DNA from: Trametes villosa
Taxonomy: Eukaryota > Basidiomycota > Agaricomycetes > Polyporales > Polyporaceae
Assembly (NCBI GenBank): GCA_002964805.2
Contig: PUDQ02000079.1
Span: 124,001-188,000 of the forward strand
Length of the DNA: 64,000 bases
Reading direction: 5' to 3'
In this document: positions 11,528 to 26,119 of the stretch, piece after piece
How positions within the stretch are numbered: the stretch's first letter is position 1
Layout of the letters: the number at the start of each line of letters is the position of its first letter
Translations under genes and position numbers: made by a program
Notes under the pieces: model-generated
Database searches by the model: none
What the model was told of the DNA's origin: nothing
The model's input: only the letters and a program-made list of their open reading frames with translations

Positions 11528-13333
11528 TCAGAGCTTCGTGATATTCGTCGGCGGCGCGTGCGACATGCCCATGTGCGCGAGCGGGTACGAGTGCGGGTAC
11601 AAAGGGTACTGTCCGTACGGGCGCGGCGCGTATCCCGCCCACGGCGGCGCACCCATGGCCATCCCCAGAGGCGCCGTATCGGGGCCGTCTGCGTCCGCAC
11701 TCCCTCCCGCCGGGCCCCCCGCGCCCTGTCCGGGGATATGTGTCCTGGAGGTGAGAATCTCGTGCATCTATCACGCGATCCGCCGTCAGATTGGGCTGCA
11801 TATGGTTATGTCCGTCCGAGCAGAACATACCTGCATGCGCAGCCCGTGCATCGCGGCGCGCATCCCTCTGATCTCCTCTGCGGTGCGTAGAGACTCGGAG
11901 CCCCTGGCAGCGGCGAGGGCGCCGAGAGCGCCGGCGAGCGTTCCCAGAGACGAGTGGAGCGCCGCGAGGGTGTCGGGAAGCGGAACAGTAGGATCGAGGG
12001 GAGGGATGCTCAGAGTGGTCGGGGAGTTCGATGGAACCGCGGTGCCTTGGGAATACGACATGCCAGGGACAGGACCAGCGGTTGCGTAGGAACTAGGACT
12101 ATACATCATACCAGGGCCACCGGGGCCATACCCGACAGCGGGGGTATTAGCAAACGCTGTTGGATGGGTGGTCGGTGATGTTGGCGCCTGGGCGGGGAGG
12201 TGATGTATTCGGGCGGCATCCGTAGCAGCACGAGTTCGACGTGGCCGAGGCTGGGCATATGATGTGGATTCGTCGGGGTTCGGGAAGTACGACGCTATGT
12301 CGGATGGGTCCTCTGGAACGGCAGGAGGGGTAGGTTCTGATAGATGGCCAAGGGCCTGTCCTTGCGCTTCTACCGCTTCTGATAGTGCGCCCTCCAATCC
12401 TTCAGGCGTTGCGAGGGGTGGGTCTGGTGGTTGCTCGGCGTGGAATTGCGGATGCACGTTGGGCCTGTACCAGGGCCCAAGCGCGTGCTTGACAGCAAAC
12501 ATTTCACTACGCAGCGCGTGGACAACGTTCTCCAAGGCAGAGAGCCGAAGACGTAACATGGCGTTTTCTGCGGCTAGGTCGGCAGGAGGAGCCCGCGAGG
12601 TTGAAGGCGAATCGTCCGGCGTTTCCGTAGAATCCTGGGTTTCCGTCTACGTGGTATGAGGACGGCGAGGGGGCTTCTCACGGCACATTCCGACATACCT
12701 TGGATATGTCAGACTCGCTGTCTTGGCGGTGGGGCTCTTCAACGTCCGTGCCGGGGATAGCATCCGCGCATCGATGAATCGTGGCATCTCTCTTCAGAAT
12801 ATGCTGTGCGCAGTTGGCGTTTGGACATCGGACCTCGACGTATTGGCAGGCTTCTGCGAGATGCACAGGTAGGAGGAGCCGCTGACAAGTATATGGGCAA
12901 CCGAGGGGCTCCTGCGGACATTGAACAACCAGCTCGTCTACCAACTGCCATGTGTGTCAGCTTCCTCCGACCATGATTGGGTTCGGACACGTACATTGCG
13001 TATGACCGGATCGGCAGGTGCGAGGTCGTGGAGGGAGAGCGGGGTGCGGTCAATAGGGCAATGGCAGTTGATGGCGATGGCTTGCGAGATGCATTCGTAG
13101 CAGAACGTGTGAGAGCATGTCCGGGTAGTGCAAGGCTCAACATATGGGGATCTTGAGAGGCATCAGGGACAGAGCCAGAGTTTGAACGGCTGGAAACACA
13201 CCTGCATATGCAGCAAACCTAGGGTGGTTGCGAGGCGCGGTGAGAATCACGAGCGCGCGTGGAGGAGGGTCCGTGAGAGATATTGGCGTACCAGATTGGC
13301 ATTCGCGGTGTCGAGGTAGGTATAAGAGGCCAT
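11528..13333 (-). CDS. RING and TRAF-type zinc finger protein with coiled coil
   Basis: Minus-strand gene starting at 13333 (MASYTYLDTANANL). Exon 1 (13292-13333), a 17-nt exon 2 (13202-13218) and exon 3 (12995-13151) join in frame into a RING finger: CCICRSPYVEPC, then CSHTFCYECI, then CHCPID. The next exon (from about 12944) gives a TRAF-like Cys/His module (VVQCPQEPLGCPYTC, then VRCPNANCAQHILKRD). A further exon carries a short coiled coil (ENAMLRLRLSALENVVHALR) and a Pro/Ser/Tyr-rich disordered tail ending in the exon 11528-11767. RING plus TRAF-type fingers suggest an E3 ubiquitin ligase, but the substrate is unknown. The first two RING zinc ligands lie on the 17-nt micro-exon. The middle exon edges near 12660-12690 are less certain. 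Confidence 0.75.
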
Positions 13334-14420
13334 CCTGCACCTCTGTTGCCCAGAACACGACGAGGATGTGGCGGTCGGGGACGAGGCGGCGTGCGGGGAC
13401 ACTGCTCAGTGCTCCCCCGCTCATCGCGCCACCGGCTCTCCGCTCACCACCGGGCCGGAGCGCCGATACCGACACCCACAACTCCTCCGAGCGCTTAGCG
13501 CTCAAGCGCGGTGGTCGCACGGGCGTCACCTCCATGTTCTCCCGCCACCCCCGCCTGTGCGCTGCAGTCCAGTTCCGTCGTCCATCGTCACTGGAGAAAC
13601 AACGATTCGCGGCCACCTTTCAGTGCCGTCTGTGAGATACCCTCTAGGGCGTCGCCGCCGGACCCTGCCAGCCAAACTCAGACGTCAAATCCTGTTTGAG
13701 CATATATATCGAACTGCCGGTACCTGCCTCTTACTTTCATGCGCTATTTATCAAGCCTTCTTCGTCGAATCAATCCTGCTCAACTCCTTGTACCAGGCCC
13801 CAGGGGTATATGATTGCCGCGGCTTCACACCTGAGTTCATCTGTGCAAATCGCATAACTCGTACTCAGTTCCTCCACTGCATCAGTGGAACCGCCCGGCG
13901 AACCTCGGGTATCCGATGAAAGATCCCCGCCACGACATCTACCCTCAGGTACGTTTCACTCGCTCTGTCATCATCCACCACTGGAACTAACTCTTATGTG
14001 GCAGGCGGATTTGCCCTACTCCCTTGTCGTTACAAGGGCGAGCTACTTATGCGTAGATGGGACTCGTAGAAAACCGCCGCTGTATGCAGTGTACACTTTC
14101 CGTGGCATCTGGCTCAACTTTTCGCCCCATCTACAGTCCGCCTCCAGACCTGCCGCTACCGATACTACGGCGGGATGAGGCGCTACGCAAAACGTGGATT
14201 GGAAATGCACGTCAACGGATGCCCTCGTCGTTCAACGTCTCCGCGTCACAGCCACCACCGCATTCTGAAAGACCGGGTGTGTGCATCAAGACATAGATCT
14301 CCTGCGGTGCTTTATAGATAGTCGAACACCACGATCCTGCCTGCAGAACCGAGTGCTCACCTCCGCTTCCTCTCAGGCGTGCTCATTCTATAGCAGCCCT
14401 TACAGCCTACACTTTAGGAG
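13334..14420. other. intergenic region between divergent genes
   Basis: About 1.1 kb between the start of the RING gene (-) and the start of the DUF6533 gene (+). Small open frames occur on the + strand (for example 13885-14178 and 14057-14296), but they cannot be joined into anything recognisable. The region probably holds two divergent promoters. A degraded gene or an unrecognised short 5' exon cannot be ruled out. Confidence 0.4.
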
Positions 14421-16189
14421 ATGTCGGCTACGGATGACGATGTATCGGATGCCATTGCCGCTATCTTACAAAGCTTCTTGTAGGTGTACTGACTCCCTAC
14501 GTGTATGCGATCTAACTATGCATATGCTTCTAGCTTACCTGAAGGATACTATCTGCAAGCGAGCTGTATAGGTATGCGTGTCAGAAGCGTGCCGGTGGTA
14601 AAGCACTAATGACAATGGTAGCCCTCGTCGTGTACGAGTACTTCCTCACCCTCGGCATGGAGCGCAAGGTCATCTGGGGGCGCAAATTCACCATTCCCAC
14701 CGTCCTGTTCCTCCTCAACCGCTATACCCTTCTCATATACGTCGTGACGCTGTCACTATGGGCTTTTGTCCCTTGGGTATCAGACACGGTGAGCTCCGCG
14801 CTCTCTCCACACATCTCCTTTCATCTGACTCACTTACGCTTAGAGGTAGGCCGGTTATGCATGCACGTCGAGGATGGGGGACTTCGTTTCTCAGGCCTCA
14901 GTATAGCTGTGTCGCACCGGCAGCGTTGCAAGCCCTTTCGCAGGCCATGCTGATGGGCTTCTACGCAGGTATGTTGTGAATCATCTCTTCGATTGCTATC
15001 AGCTCATGCAGTTTCGTCGCAGCATTCTCCGCACTCCGGATTCACGCCATCAATGACCACAACTGGTTCTGGACCGTCCTCATCATGTTGCTAGGATCAG
15101 TGTCCGTTCCGACAAACTTCGTGCGTCCTGGCCTCCCACGATAACGACTCGATAATTCACGACAACCTCCTCAGATTGGCGTATTCTGGTCGCATCGAAC
15201 CACCACTATGTTTCGCCCATGGGCTGGTTGCGCATACACAAGTCATGAAACGGATGGAATCAATGACGGCGTATGGGAACAGTTCGTCTGCCGTAACACA
15301 TGTTTGCGTCTAAAGATCTGACATGCCTGCCATAACAGAGGTGTGCACCCCATCCTCGCGTCCGTGGTGACCTAGTCGTGCTCACCTTCGCACCTTTTCA
15401 GCGCGCATCGCGGCCCAAATTTGCGTGGTCGTGATGGATATACTAGTCCTAGGCATTACATGGTATCGGACGTTGGGGGCCGTCTTAGCGGCGAGGAAGC
15501 TCCGCATGAAGACTTCGTTCGTCGGCCTAATGCTACGGGATGGTGAGCAAACCAAATGACTCTCGTATGCGCCCCAATAACATTCGCTCGCAGGCACGAC
15601 ATTCTTCAGGTGCTTACTGCAGTTTGCCCTCAGGATTCTAGCTCAGCCGCTAAACAACACATTTATAGCCTTTCCCTAGGCATACACACCTTCACTATCA
15701 TCATAGACAAGACGGTACGTTTAGCCGATGAACACGGACCAGGAGCACTACACTAATCACTCCCCTTTATAGCGCAATATTTTGTTATTGCTTGTCTCCT
15801 GCACGTCAGTCTCGATACGAAATCCCTCTCCTTCTCGCACACTGCATGGCTGAGATACCTCCTGCAGCTTCATGTCGATCATAGTCTCCCGTTTCATCCT
15901 CAACCTGCGCATGCTGGACAGCTCCGAACACGAAAGCGTATCATACTCGGTGCACCTCACACGCTCCGGCAGCTTGCGATTTTCCCCGGGCTCTCCGACC
16001 ATCCTCGGCAACATCGGTGCGCCCCTGGACGTGGACGAGGACCGCAGTCATGTCGACTACGCCCTGGGCCACGACGAGATGGACAGCGTGGGCGGCGAGG
16101 AGACCATAACCAGAGGCGAGTTGGGAGAAACGAGCGAGTACCACCGCGTCGCCTTAGGCCGTACGACGCCAGAGGCTTTGGGTAGCTAG
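14421..16189 (+). CDS. DUF6533-domain integral membrane protein
   Basis: A multi-exon gene of a family expanded in Agaricomycetes and of unknown function. Joined segments read MSATDDDVSDAIAAILQSF, then LPEGYYLQASCIALVVYEYF, then the DUF6533 signature (LTLGMERKVIWGRKFTIPT, then LFLLNRYTLL). Next come QAMLMGFYA joined to AFSALRIHAINDH, a segment around IGVFWSHRTTTMF, a helix with VVVMDILVLGITWYRTLG, and LRMKTSFVGLMLRDG. The last exon carries the family motif SRFILNLRMLD and an acidic hydrophilic tail ending at 16189. Family members have about seven transmembrane helices. At least eight introns are implied. The boundaries around 15270-15400 and 15650-15860 are the least certain. Confidence 0.75.
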
Positions 16190-16720
16190 AGAGGTCGCTG
16201 ATAACAATGTATAACAGTATCTAATATAACAGTATCTAATTCTCAACATGTCTTTGGGGTGGCTTGGACCTTGCTTACGCTCTCCTTCGAGCGGCGTTGG
16301 GGACGGCGTGAGGTTGGGAAGTAGGTTCTGGAGAGGGCGGGCCGACATGCCGGTGCGCCGTTCCAATCGCCGTACCTTCTGCTCTCTCCAGCTCAGGCTC
16401 CCCGCCACCGTCTGGACAGCTGCAAATCTCCATGGCACATGCGACCCTACTTACAGCCGAGGCATCTACGCGCACTTGCATGCTGCTATATTCCGGACTT
16501 ATCCTGGATACCAGCGTAAGAGTCCTTGCACTGGGGATCGATAGTGGAGTGCCAGTGATCGACGGAGGGTCCTCGGACCGCCACTTACAATAGCCTCCTC
16601 CGCGGTCCGGTACACTTGAGCTCCTGACCCTCCCTTCTCCTCCAGAACTCATAAGTACCGCGCAAATGGCGGGCCCAGTAGCCTCCGCGCTCTTGCCAGC
16701 TAGCGACCACTACCCCCACT
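16190..16720. other. intergenic region with a 15-bp tandem repeat
   Basis: No gene seen. A perfect 15-bp unit (TATAACAGTATCTAA) is repeated twice in tandem at 16210-16239, just after the DUF6533 stop. The rest is ordinary sequence and probably includes the promoter of the DUF2264 gene. Confidence 0.5.
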
Positions 16721-18753
16721 ATGTCCTCGTTCGCGAACACCACTCCGTTTGCGTCTAACCCGGTCAGCACCAAGGCTGAGCTCGCGCAGTATCTCACCGG
16801 CATCCTCGACCCTCTAGCACCTCACACATCTCCTGGAGGTGCTCGCATTCACTTGGGTTTCACGGGCACGCACTACGACGAAGCCGCTGCCCAGCTCGAG
16901 GGTTTCTCGCGCCCCATCTGGGGGCTCGCCTCTCTGCTCGCTGGCGGAGGCTCATACCCTGGCGTCGAACGATGGGTCCGAGGCTTTGCTAATGGTACCA
17001 ACCCCGACCACGAAGAGTTCTGGGGGAACATGCGGAACAAAGACCAGCGCATGGTGGAGTGTTCTGCCATCGGCTTCTCACTCTCCGTAGCCAAGGAGCA
17101 ACTCTGGGACCCTCTTCCCGCCGAGGGCAAACGGCATCTCGAGGAGTGGCTCGGAGGGATGAACGACAAGGAAATGCCCAACACGAACTGGCTCTGGTTC
17201 CGAGTATGCTTCCCTTACGCGAGATACCGTTACGCATTTTATGCTGACCACGCTCGTCTAGGTCTTCGCGAACCTCGGTCTTTCAAAGGTCGGCTCCCCC
17301 AGATTCGACGGCAAGCGGATGAAAGCGGACCTTGACCACCTCGACACCTTCTACATCGGCGATGGGTGGTCGCGAGACGGCCCTGAAGGCGTCGTCCAGC
17401 TCGACTACTACTCCTCGTCCTTTGCGATCCAATACGCCCAGCTCGTCTATTCCAAGCTCGCGCAGGCCGAGGACCCGGAGCGGTGCGAGGAGTTCCGTGA
17501 CCGCGCGCGCAAGTTCGCCCAAGACTTCGTGCACTACTTCGACGAAGAAGGTAGACGATCCCACCCGAACCCGGTCATGCGTGCCCCTCGCTCACACGGC
17601 TAAAACAGGACGCGCCATTCCGTTCGGGCGCAGTCTCACGTACCGCGCCGCGATGGCCTCCTTCTGGGGCGCCCTCGCCTTCGCAGACGTCGAGCTCCCC
17701 GCGCCGCTGACCTGGGGCGCCGTCAAGGGCCTCCTGCTCCGCAACCTGCGCTACTGGGCGCGCCAGCCCGGCGCGTACTACGCCGACGGCACGTTCACCA
17801 TCGGCTTCCTCTACCCGAACCACAACATGACCGAGAACTACAACTCGCCGGGTAGCCCGTACTGGTTCTGCAAGTCCTTCATCCCGCTCGCGCTCCCCGA
17901 GTCGCACCCCTTCTGGACGTTCCCCGAGGAGCCGTACCCCGCCGCGCTCCGCGACACCGTCAAGCCGCTCTACAAGCCGCTGCACATCGCGACGAACCGC
18001 GGCGGGCATACGTACGTGCTCTCCTCGGGCCAGCAGTGCTCGTACCCCGTGAAGCAGAGCGCGGCCAAGTACGGCAAGTTCGCGTACTCGTCCGCGTTCG
18101 GGTACAGCGTGCCCGTCGGCAGCCTCACGCTCGAGGAGCACGGCGCGGACAGCGCGCTCGCGCTCAGCGCGGACGACGGCGAGACGTGGAAGCTCCGCCG
18201 CGAGACGAAGGAGGCGCGTATCGAGGACGACAAATGGCTCCGCTCGATGTGGTACCCGTGGAAGGATGTCTCCGTCGAGACGTGGCTTGTCCCGCCCACC
18301 CCCGAGGCGCCGCTCTGGCACCTGCGTATTCATCGCATCAAATCTGGCCGCAAGCTCCTTTCAGCGGAGGGTGGTTGGGCTATCTACGGCCAGGGCCCCG
18401 ATGACAGGGCACTGGAGCCGTCAGCTGGAGAGGCATACGGGACTCTCGAGGACGGTACGGCGGCTCGTGCAACCTCCAAGGCAGGTGTTTCCGGAATCGT
18501 GGAGCTACGCGACAGACCGAGCAGGAAGGGCAAGGCTTTGAGAACGGACGCCAACACGAATCTCATGGTTCCCCGTGCTGTCCTGCCGACACTCTTGGAC
18601 GAGCATGAACCCGAAGCAGGGGATATCTGGCTGGTGACTGCGGTGTTTGGGCTGCCTAACGTCAACGGGGCGGACGGTGCCGCTCCCGGATGGGAGGCGG
18701 AGTGGAAGAAACGGCCCGCTATTCCACAGGGGATTGCGGCTCTCCTTGGGTAG
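16721..18753 (+). CDS. DUF2264 family protein
   Basis: Exons 16721-17203, 17262-17550 and 17609-18753 join to 638 codons plus stop. The sequence matches the DUF2264 family along its length: an (alpha/alpha)-type helical N-terminal half with [22 protein letters not shown] and [30 protein letters not shown] around residue 215, then [20 protein letters not shown] and KSFIPLAL, followed by a beta-rich C-terminal half. The family fold suggests a carbohydrate-acting enzyme similar to unsaturated glycosyl hydrolases, but no substrate is established. There is no signal peptide, so it is probably intracellular. Confidence 0.8.
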
Positions 18754-19001
18754 AGAACTGCTGTTTTTGTTTTCCACTTGTGAGTATGCTGTAGTGTACA
18801 GGGTATTTCGTCAGATTATGTTGAGCACGACTTCAGCGAGCAAACTTCGGGTACAACCCGAGGATTACCGATCATTCTTCACTCTGCCCTCATGAGAACA
18901 TCGTCAAGAAATGCAGTCAGGGACCATACAGACAACGACAGAACAATAGTGATACACTGCAATACGAAACACACGACCCGAACGCGACAACTCAGACACA
19001 T
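18754..19001. other. convergent 3' flanks
   Basis: Short spacer between the stops of the DUF2264 gene (+) and CPSF73 (-). It should contain both polyadenylation regions. No other feature is seen. Confidence 0.4.
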
Positions 19002-22000
19002 CTACCCGTGTACCTCCAGCACCCCGTCATCCTCCTCTTCATCATCATCATCGCCCTCGTCCTCGTCGCCCCCCTGCCCATCGGGTTGTGCGCCCCCGTC
19101 TCCTTCCTGCGTAGTCTTCGCATCGTCCTCAGCCTGAGACTTGCTGTCCGCCTCCTTCATCGACGTATCCTCGGCAGACGCCTCCTTGTCTTGGGACTCT
19201 TCCGCAATGGGCGGAAGCGTCGATGACGAAGACTTAGACCGCTCAGCCTCCCCAGGGTGCGCATTATCCTCCAAATGCAGCGGGGCGCCCGCAGTAAAGG
19301 ACTCGCCGAGGGAGCTGACGGTCGAGACGGCCATATCCAGAACCGCCTCAACACGCTTCCTCAGCGAGTTGCTCGTGCTCGTCACCGTCTGTTGCATTTC
19401 CTGTCAGCCCTGCACTATCCCGTTCTGAGATAGCCCTAGAGACTCACCATCGTGCGCAGGTTGATCACCGCCTCCGCCTCGTATATCTGCACCAGCAGCG
19501 ACGGCTCGCGCTCGTCCTCGTCCTCCGCCGCCTGCTCCATCTCCTCAGGCATGTGCAGCTCGACGGAGTCGAAGTGCTCCTCGAGGAACCACGCCAGCCG
19601 CTGTATACGTGTTACTGGGTCGCTTACGTCTGCGTGCGGGTGTGCGTGTTTTGGCGCGTGCGTGTGCGTGTGGGCACTTGTCGTCACTAGCGGTAGCAGA
19701 CGTTCAGACACAGAGGCGCAAGGGTATACGAAGAAGCTCAGCTTACGTTTCACGGAGGCGGGACTCTTGTCGATACCAGTGACGAGTCCAAGCGTGGCGT
19801 CCGCGATCATGTCGTTGCTCGCACTCGAGTCCCACTCAAGCGTGAGCTCGTGCTCCGACGTCTGCTTCACGTCCACCGCGCCCATGACCTGTCCACTCAT
19901 GAGCATTTGCACCACCAACCGAAGAAGCACGAGACTTACCCGCATCGTGACGACCCCGTCCTTGTCCACGCCCTCTTCAACGGCGCCGAACATGCCCTCC
20001 AGATGCCACCGCACAAGGTCCCAGCCGACGCCGAGCGCAACCTTCTGGCGCTGCGTGACCACGCACGTCGTGAGCCCCGCGAAGTCGCGCAGGTCGCGCG
20101 GGTCCAGCAGCGTGTACGAGTAGTCCTTCGACACCAGTAGGCCCGAGATGATGTCGTTCGGCTGCGGGGGCTTGTTCGCGAGGGTGCCAATCGCCTAGCG
20201 GAGCACAGGTCAGTCAGTACGATGCAGTATGGATTGGGAATGGGGACGCACTTTCGCCACACGCTCACTACGGAACGTCAGCTCCAGCGTCTCGAGGTTC
20301 CGAGGTGTGTGGATCTTGATCTCCTCGTCACGGCTTTTGTACCTATCCTGCATCGCAGCCTTCAAACGTCCCATACCAGTCGCCTCCCCATGGACCAGCA
20401 CCTGCAAACGCGCCAGCCGTCAGACTTGTCCGCAAGGTTCCAAGGCCAGAAGGGCTACTCACGATATGCTGCGGCTTGACGAGCTCCATGAACTCAGAGT
20501 TTTGCGAGTAGTCGACGTGCGCGCTGAACGACATGTAGTCGACCGAGATCTTTCTCGGGATCGTGTTGCCCTTCATCGTCGTGATTTCTTCGGGCTCGGT
20601 GAGGATGTCCTAATACACCAGGGCAAAAAACGCATGAATACCGACTCACACACGCTCACAAGCCGACCGCGCGCGCCGCGAAGAGGTAAGAGGTGAAAAG
20701 GGGCTGTCCATTGCTTCGCATGGTACATACAACACGGACGAGTGGTACATGACGACGGGAGGCGTTTGCGTATCCTGAGATGGTCACTCACCCTCGCCAT
20801 CGTCCCTTCGATCGAGTACCCAGTGACGATCAGACCGTTCCGCGAGTCGGGCGCCCAGAGTTCGAGGAGTTCTCGGCTGGGACCTGTCTGCATAAAACCG
20901 GGGGATGCGAGGACCACGCAAGGAGGCCCTTCGGCAATCTTGCGCTCCCATCCACGCGTGCCCGGTACGTTCGTAATATACCTATATAGACGCGTCAGGA
21001 GAGTTCAAGGGCTGCAAAATGGAGAACATACTTGAATACAAAGGGGTTGTCGCGTTTCGCGAATCGTGTGCGAATATTGGAGTTCATGGTGTGGATGTAC
21101 GTCTGGTACACGGCCATACACTTCCGCGCAAGACTTGACGCGTAGTAGATGGGGACGTTGTGGAGGTCAGGGTGCTTCGTCCAGTACTCGTCCAGAATCA
21201 GCAGCAGCTCCTGAGCACGACCCAGAGCAAAGGTCGGAAGCAGAACATGGCCGCCCCGGCGAATGATAGAGTGAACCAAGTTTGTGAAGCGCGTCTCCTT
21301 GTCTTCTCGAGGCTCGTGGCTCTGGACACCGTAGGTGCTCTCGACGATCAAGACGTCAGGGTGAATGGGCGGAATCTCAGCCTTGACCAGATGTCGGTCC
21401 TCTTCTCGAGAGTAGTCGCCAGTGTACAGAATTTTAAGCCCAGCAATGTCGATGAGGAACATGCAAGCCCCGAGGACGTGACCAGCGTGGTAGGGCGTGA
21501 AGGTGACACCAGGACAGGGAGTGATGACTTGGTGGGCAGAGACAGGGATGATGGAGGCGAGGGACATAGACATTTCCAGAGGCGTGAAGAGCGTGTCTGT
21601 TGAGGAGGAGCTGGGGGGACTGTTTAGGAAGGACTCGGTATGCGCGTCGCCACACGCACCTCATGCGAACGAAGTCCTGCATCATGAATTTGTGGAGAGC
21701 CTTGGTAGGGTGGGTCATATACACCTTGCCCTTGCCGTCTCTAAAATTTGTCTGTGGGGGTATTAGCCTCGAGCAGCTAGCAAATGTGGTTTCGGCAGAC
21801 CTTCTCCATGATGTATGTTAGGGCGGCTGCATGGTCGAGGTGAAAGCTGCCCGAGTATGAAAACCAGCAATGGACAGAATACGTATGCAACATACTGGGT
21901 AATGAGCAGTACGTCTACGGTACTCCAGTCGAGGTCGTCTATGAACGGCAGAGAGGCAATGCCGCTGTATGCAGGGTGAACACCAGCATCACAGACGATG

Positions 22001-22092
22001 GTCCGACCACGGTATTGCATGACACAACATGAGCGGCCGACCTCCTGCCCAGCTCCCAAAAGCGTTATGCTCAGTTTTGGTACATCTGCCAT
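19002..22092 (-). CDS. ysh1: CPSF73/Ysh1 mRNA 3'-end-processing endonuclease
   Basis: Predicted catalytic subunit of the nuclear cleavage and polyadenylation complex, which cuts pre-mRNA before poly(A) addition. The start at 22092 gives [19 protein letters not shown], the CPSF73 N terminus. Joining across the intron at 21847-21895 restores the metallo-beta-lactamase zinc motif [17 protein letters not shown]. Later exons give [38 protein letters not shown], the beta-CASP part ([55 protein letters not shown]) and the C-terminal domain. The C terminus (19002-19300) is unusually acidic (a run of Asp/Glu before VLEVHG). About eight introns. It lies head to tail with porphobilinogen synthase, 380 bp apart. 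Confidence 0.9.
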
Positions 22093-22472
22093 GATAGAGA
22101 CCCAGCAGGAGAGAAAGATAGGGAAACGAGCGGAGGGAGGACGACGAGGGCAAGAGCAGAGACGTACCGAGGCGGTGACGCCCAAACGGCTGCAGCCACC
22201 TCGGGTAGCGCCCACTAGGCGCCCATATATGTCGCCGACAAATGCACGTACTGTCATACATCCATTACCGCAATGTACGTAGCAGCTGCACTTTCTCTGG
22301 GAGCTGCTTCCAGAATATGCGTCGTTCATAATCGCAGAGTCGGCTCAAATAAATATCATCATCCAGGTTCCTCCGCATTACAAGAAGCATCTACAACTTC
22401 TACTTATTGCTACATTTTCCATCCCGCTTACAGTATGTTTCCGTTGCCCTCAACCCTCAACCAGTTGACCCT

Positions 22473-24534
<2,062 letters not shown>

Positions 24535-25942
24535 ATGACTCTGGCATTGCTCAGACTCACGCTGGCCCGGCACCGGTCCGTCCCAATCTCACACATCTCC
24601 CATCTGTGCCCGTGCACCCTGGCTTCCCCAACTTCTCGCCTATACTCTTCCGACTACCGTCCAAAACCTGCGCGCAAGATGGGCAAGAAGAAGCCCTCCG
24701 TCCCCGCCGAAGAGCACCTCGTGCTGCCCCAGCATCACGCTCGCCCCGACGCACAAGCCGCGCCCATCGTAGACACCCACACTCACCTGCTGTCGACTTT
24801 CTCGTTCTACCGCAGCAAGTACAAGCAGGGCAGATACGAGACAATCTACGACTTTGTTCGCGATGTGTACAAGGGCCATGGTGTAGAGGCTATCGTGGAC
24901 GTTTACTGCGAAGCCCCGGTTACGAAGCAGTGGAAGGAGCTCGCGGACTCTGCGTTGTCCGAGGAGGACAGGCGGGTGAAGTGGGGCGGGCTGGAGTACT
25001 GGTTTGTCATGGGTGAGTGCAATGCACACCCTACGCGCCCTTGATAGGTGCTGACCTCCAACATATAGGCGTACATCCGTGAGTTCCATCTGAAGTTGGA
25101 CACGCATCCTCCTCACGCTCCGCGCGCAGACATGAAGCGAAGGAGTACACAGACGAAGTAGAGCGGGACATGTCAGTTCGCTTTCCCGCAGTTTATACGC
25201 GCCGGCTAACGTTGCGTATAGTCTTGAGGCAATGGCACACCCACGCTGTGTGGGCTGGGGTGAGATGGGCCTCGACTACCACTACGACAACTCCCCACGA
25301 GAGAAGCAGCAAGAGGTCTTCATTCGCCAACTCAAGCACGCGGTACGGCTAGGCAAGCCCCTCACCATCCACACGCGGGAAGCGGAAGAGGACTCGGAGC
25401 GCATCCTCAAGGAGCACGTCCCGAAAGACCACCGGGTAAGCCTAAGCCCTGGCAGATTCGGGTTGTATGCGATCTAAATCTCTGTCAGATACACATCCAC
25501 TGCTACACCGACTCGCCCGAGTGGGCTGCGCGCATGCTCGAGCACTTCCCTAACCTCTACATCGGTATCACAGGTCCGTACCACACACATGTCCCCCTCA
25601 CAATGCAATCTAAAGCTCACTCCGCATCCACACCTAGGTGTGATAACGTACGCAACGAACCTCAATACCTCGACAGTTATCCGCCAAATGGCCGCCGCGT
25701 CCCCGTCGCCCCTACGCATCCTACTAGAGACCGACGCCCCTTTCATGACGCCGTCGAATATCTACAACACGCTCAAGGCCGTCAAGGGCCGGCTCCCGCT
25801 CTCGCATTCGGCGATGATCCCCTGGACGGCGGAGTTCACGGCGGACGTAGCCAACGAGACGGCCACGGCAGGCGCACGATGGGACGCTGAGAGGGTCTTG
25901 CGGGAAGGCAGGGAGAACGCTAGGCGCATGTATGGTGTCTGA
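24535..25942 (+). CDS. TatD-family metal-dependent deoxyribonuclease
   Basis: TatD-type amidohydrolase fold. Family members are Mg-dependent 3' exonucleases; fungal relatives include the Scn1-like proteins. Metal ligands can be followed in order: the HxH of IVDTHTHLLSTF, the Glu of GWGEMGLDYHY, the His of LTIHTREAEED, the His of IHIHCYTDSPEWA (joined across an intron at about 25435-25490) and the Asp of ILLETDAPFMTPSN. Five or six exons of about 50-800 nt. A start at 24679 (MGKKKPSVPAEE) would give a compact cytosolic protein. The ATG at 24535 adds about 48 residues rich in Arg/Leu/Ser that could be a mitochondrial presequence, so dual targeting is possible. It converges with the AA9 gene. 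Confidence 0.85.
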
Positions 25943-26119
25943 GCAATAGACCTACCCATTGACCGTCGCGGTCGAAGCCATCCTATTCACACTCTCATAG
26001 AGGGTTCAGAGTCAGTGAGACACAGTCGCGTATATTCGGCCTAGATACTGGGTATGCAAAGCAAACATGCACACCCTCAGAGACGGTCTCAACAACCTGA
26101 ACTACTGCACACACACTGC
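25943..26119. other. convergent 3' flanks
   Basis: Short spacer between the TatD stop (+) and the AA9 stop (-). No feature seen. Confidence 0.4.

Noticed and set aside
19620..19690. Microsatellite-like GTGTGCGTGTG stretch as a separate repeat
   Set aside because: It is a short degenerate GT-rich run in a likely intron of the CPSF73 gene. Too short and imperfect to be informative.
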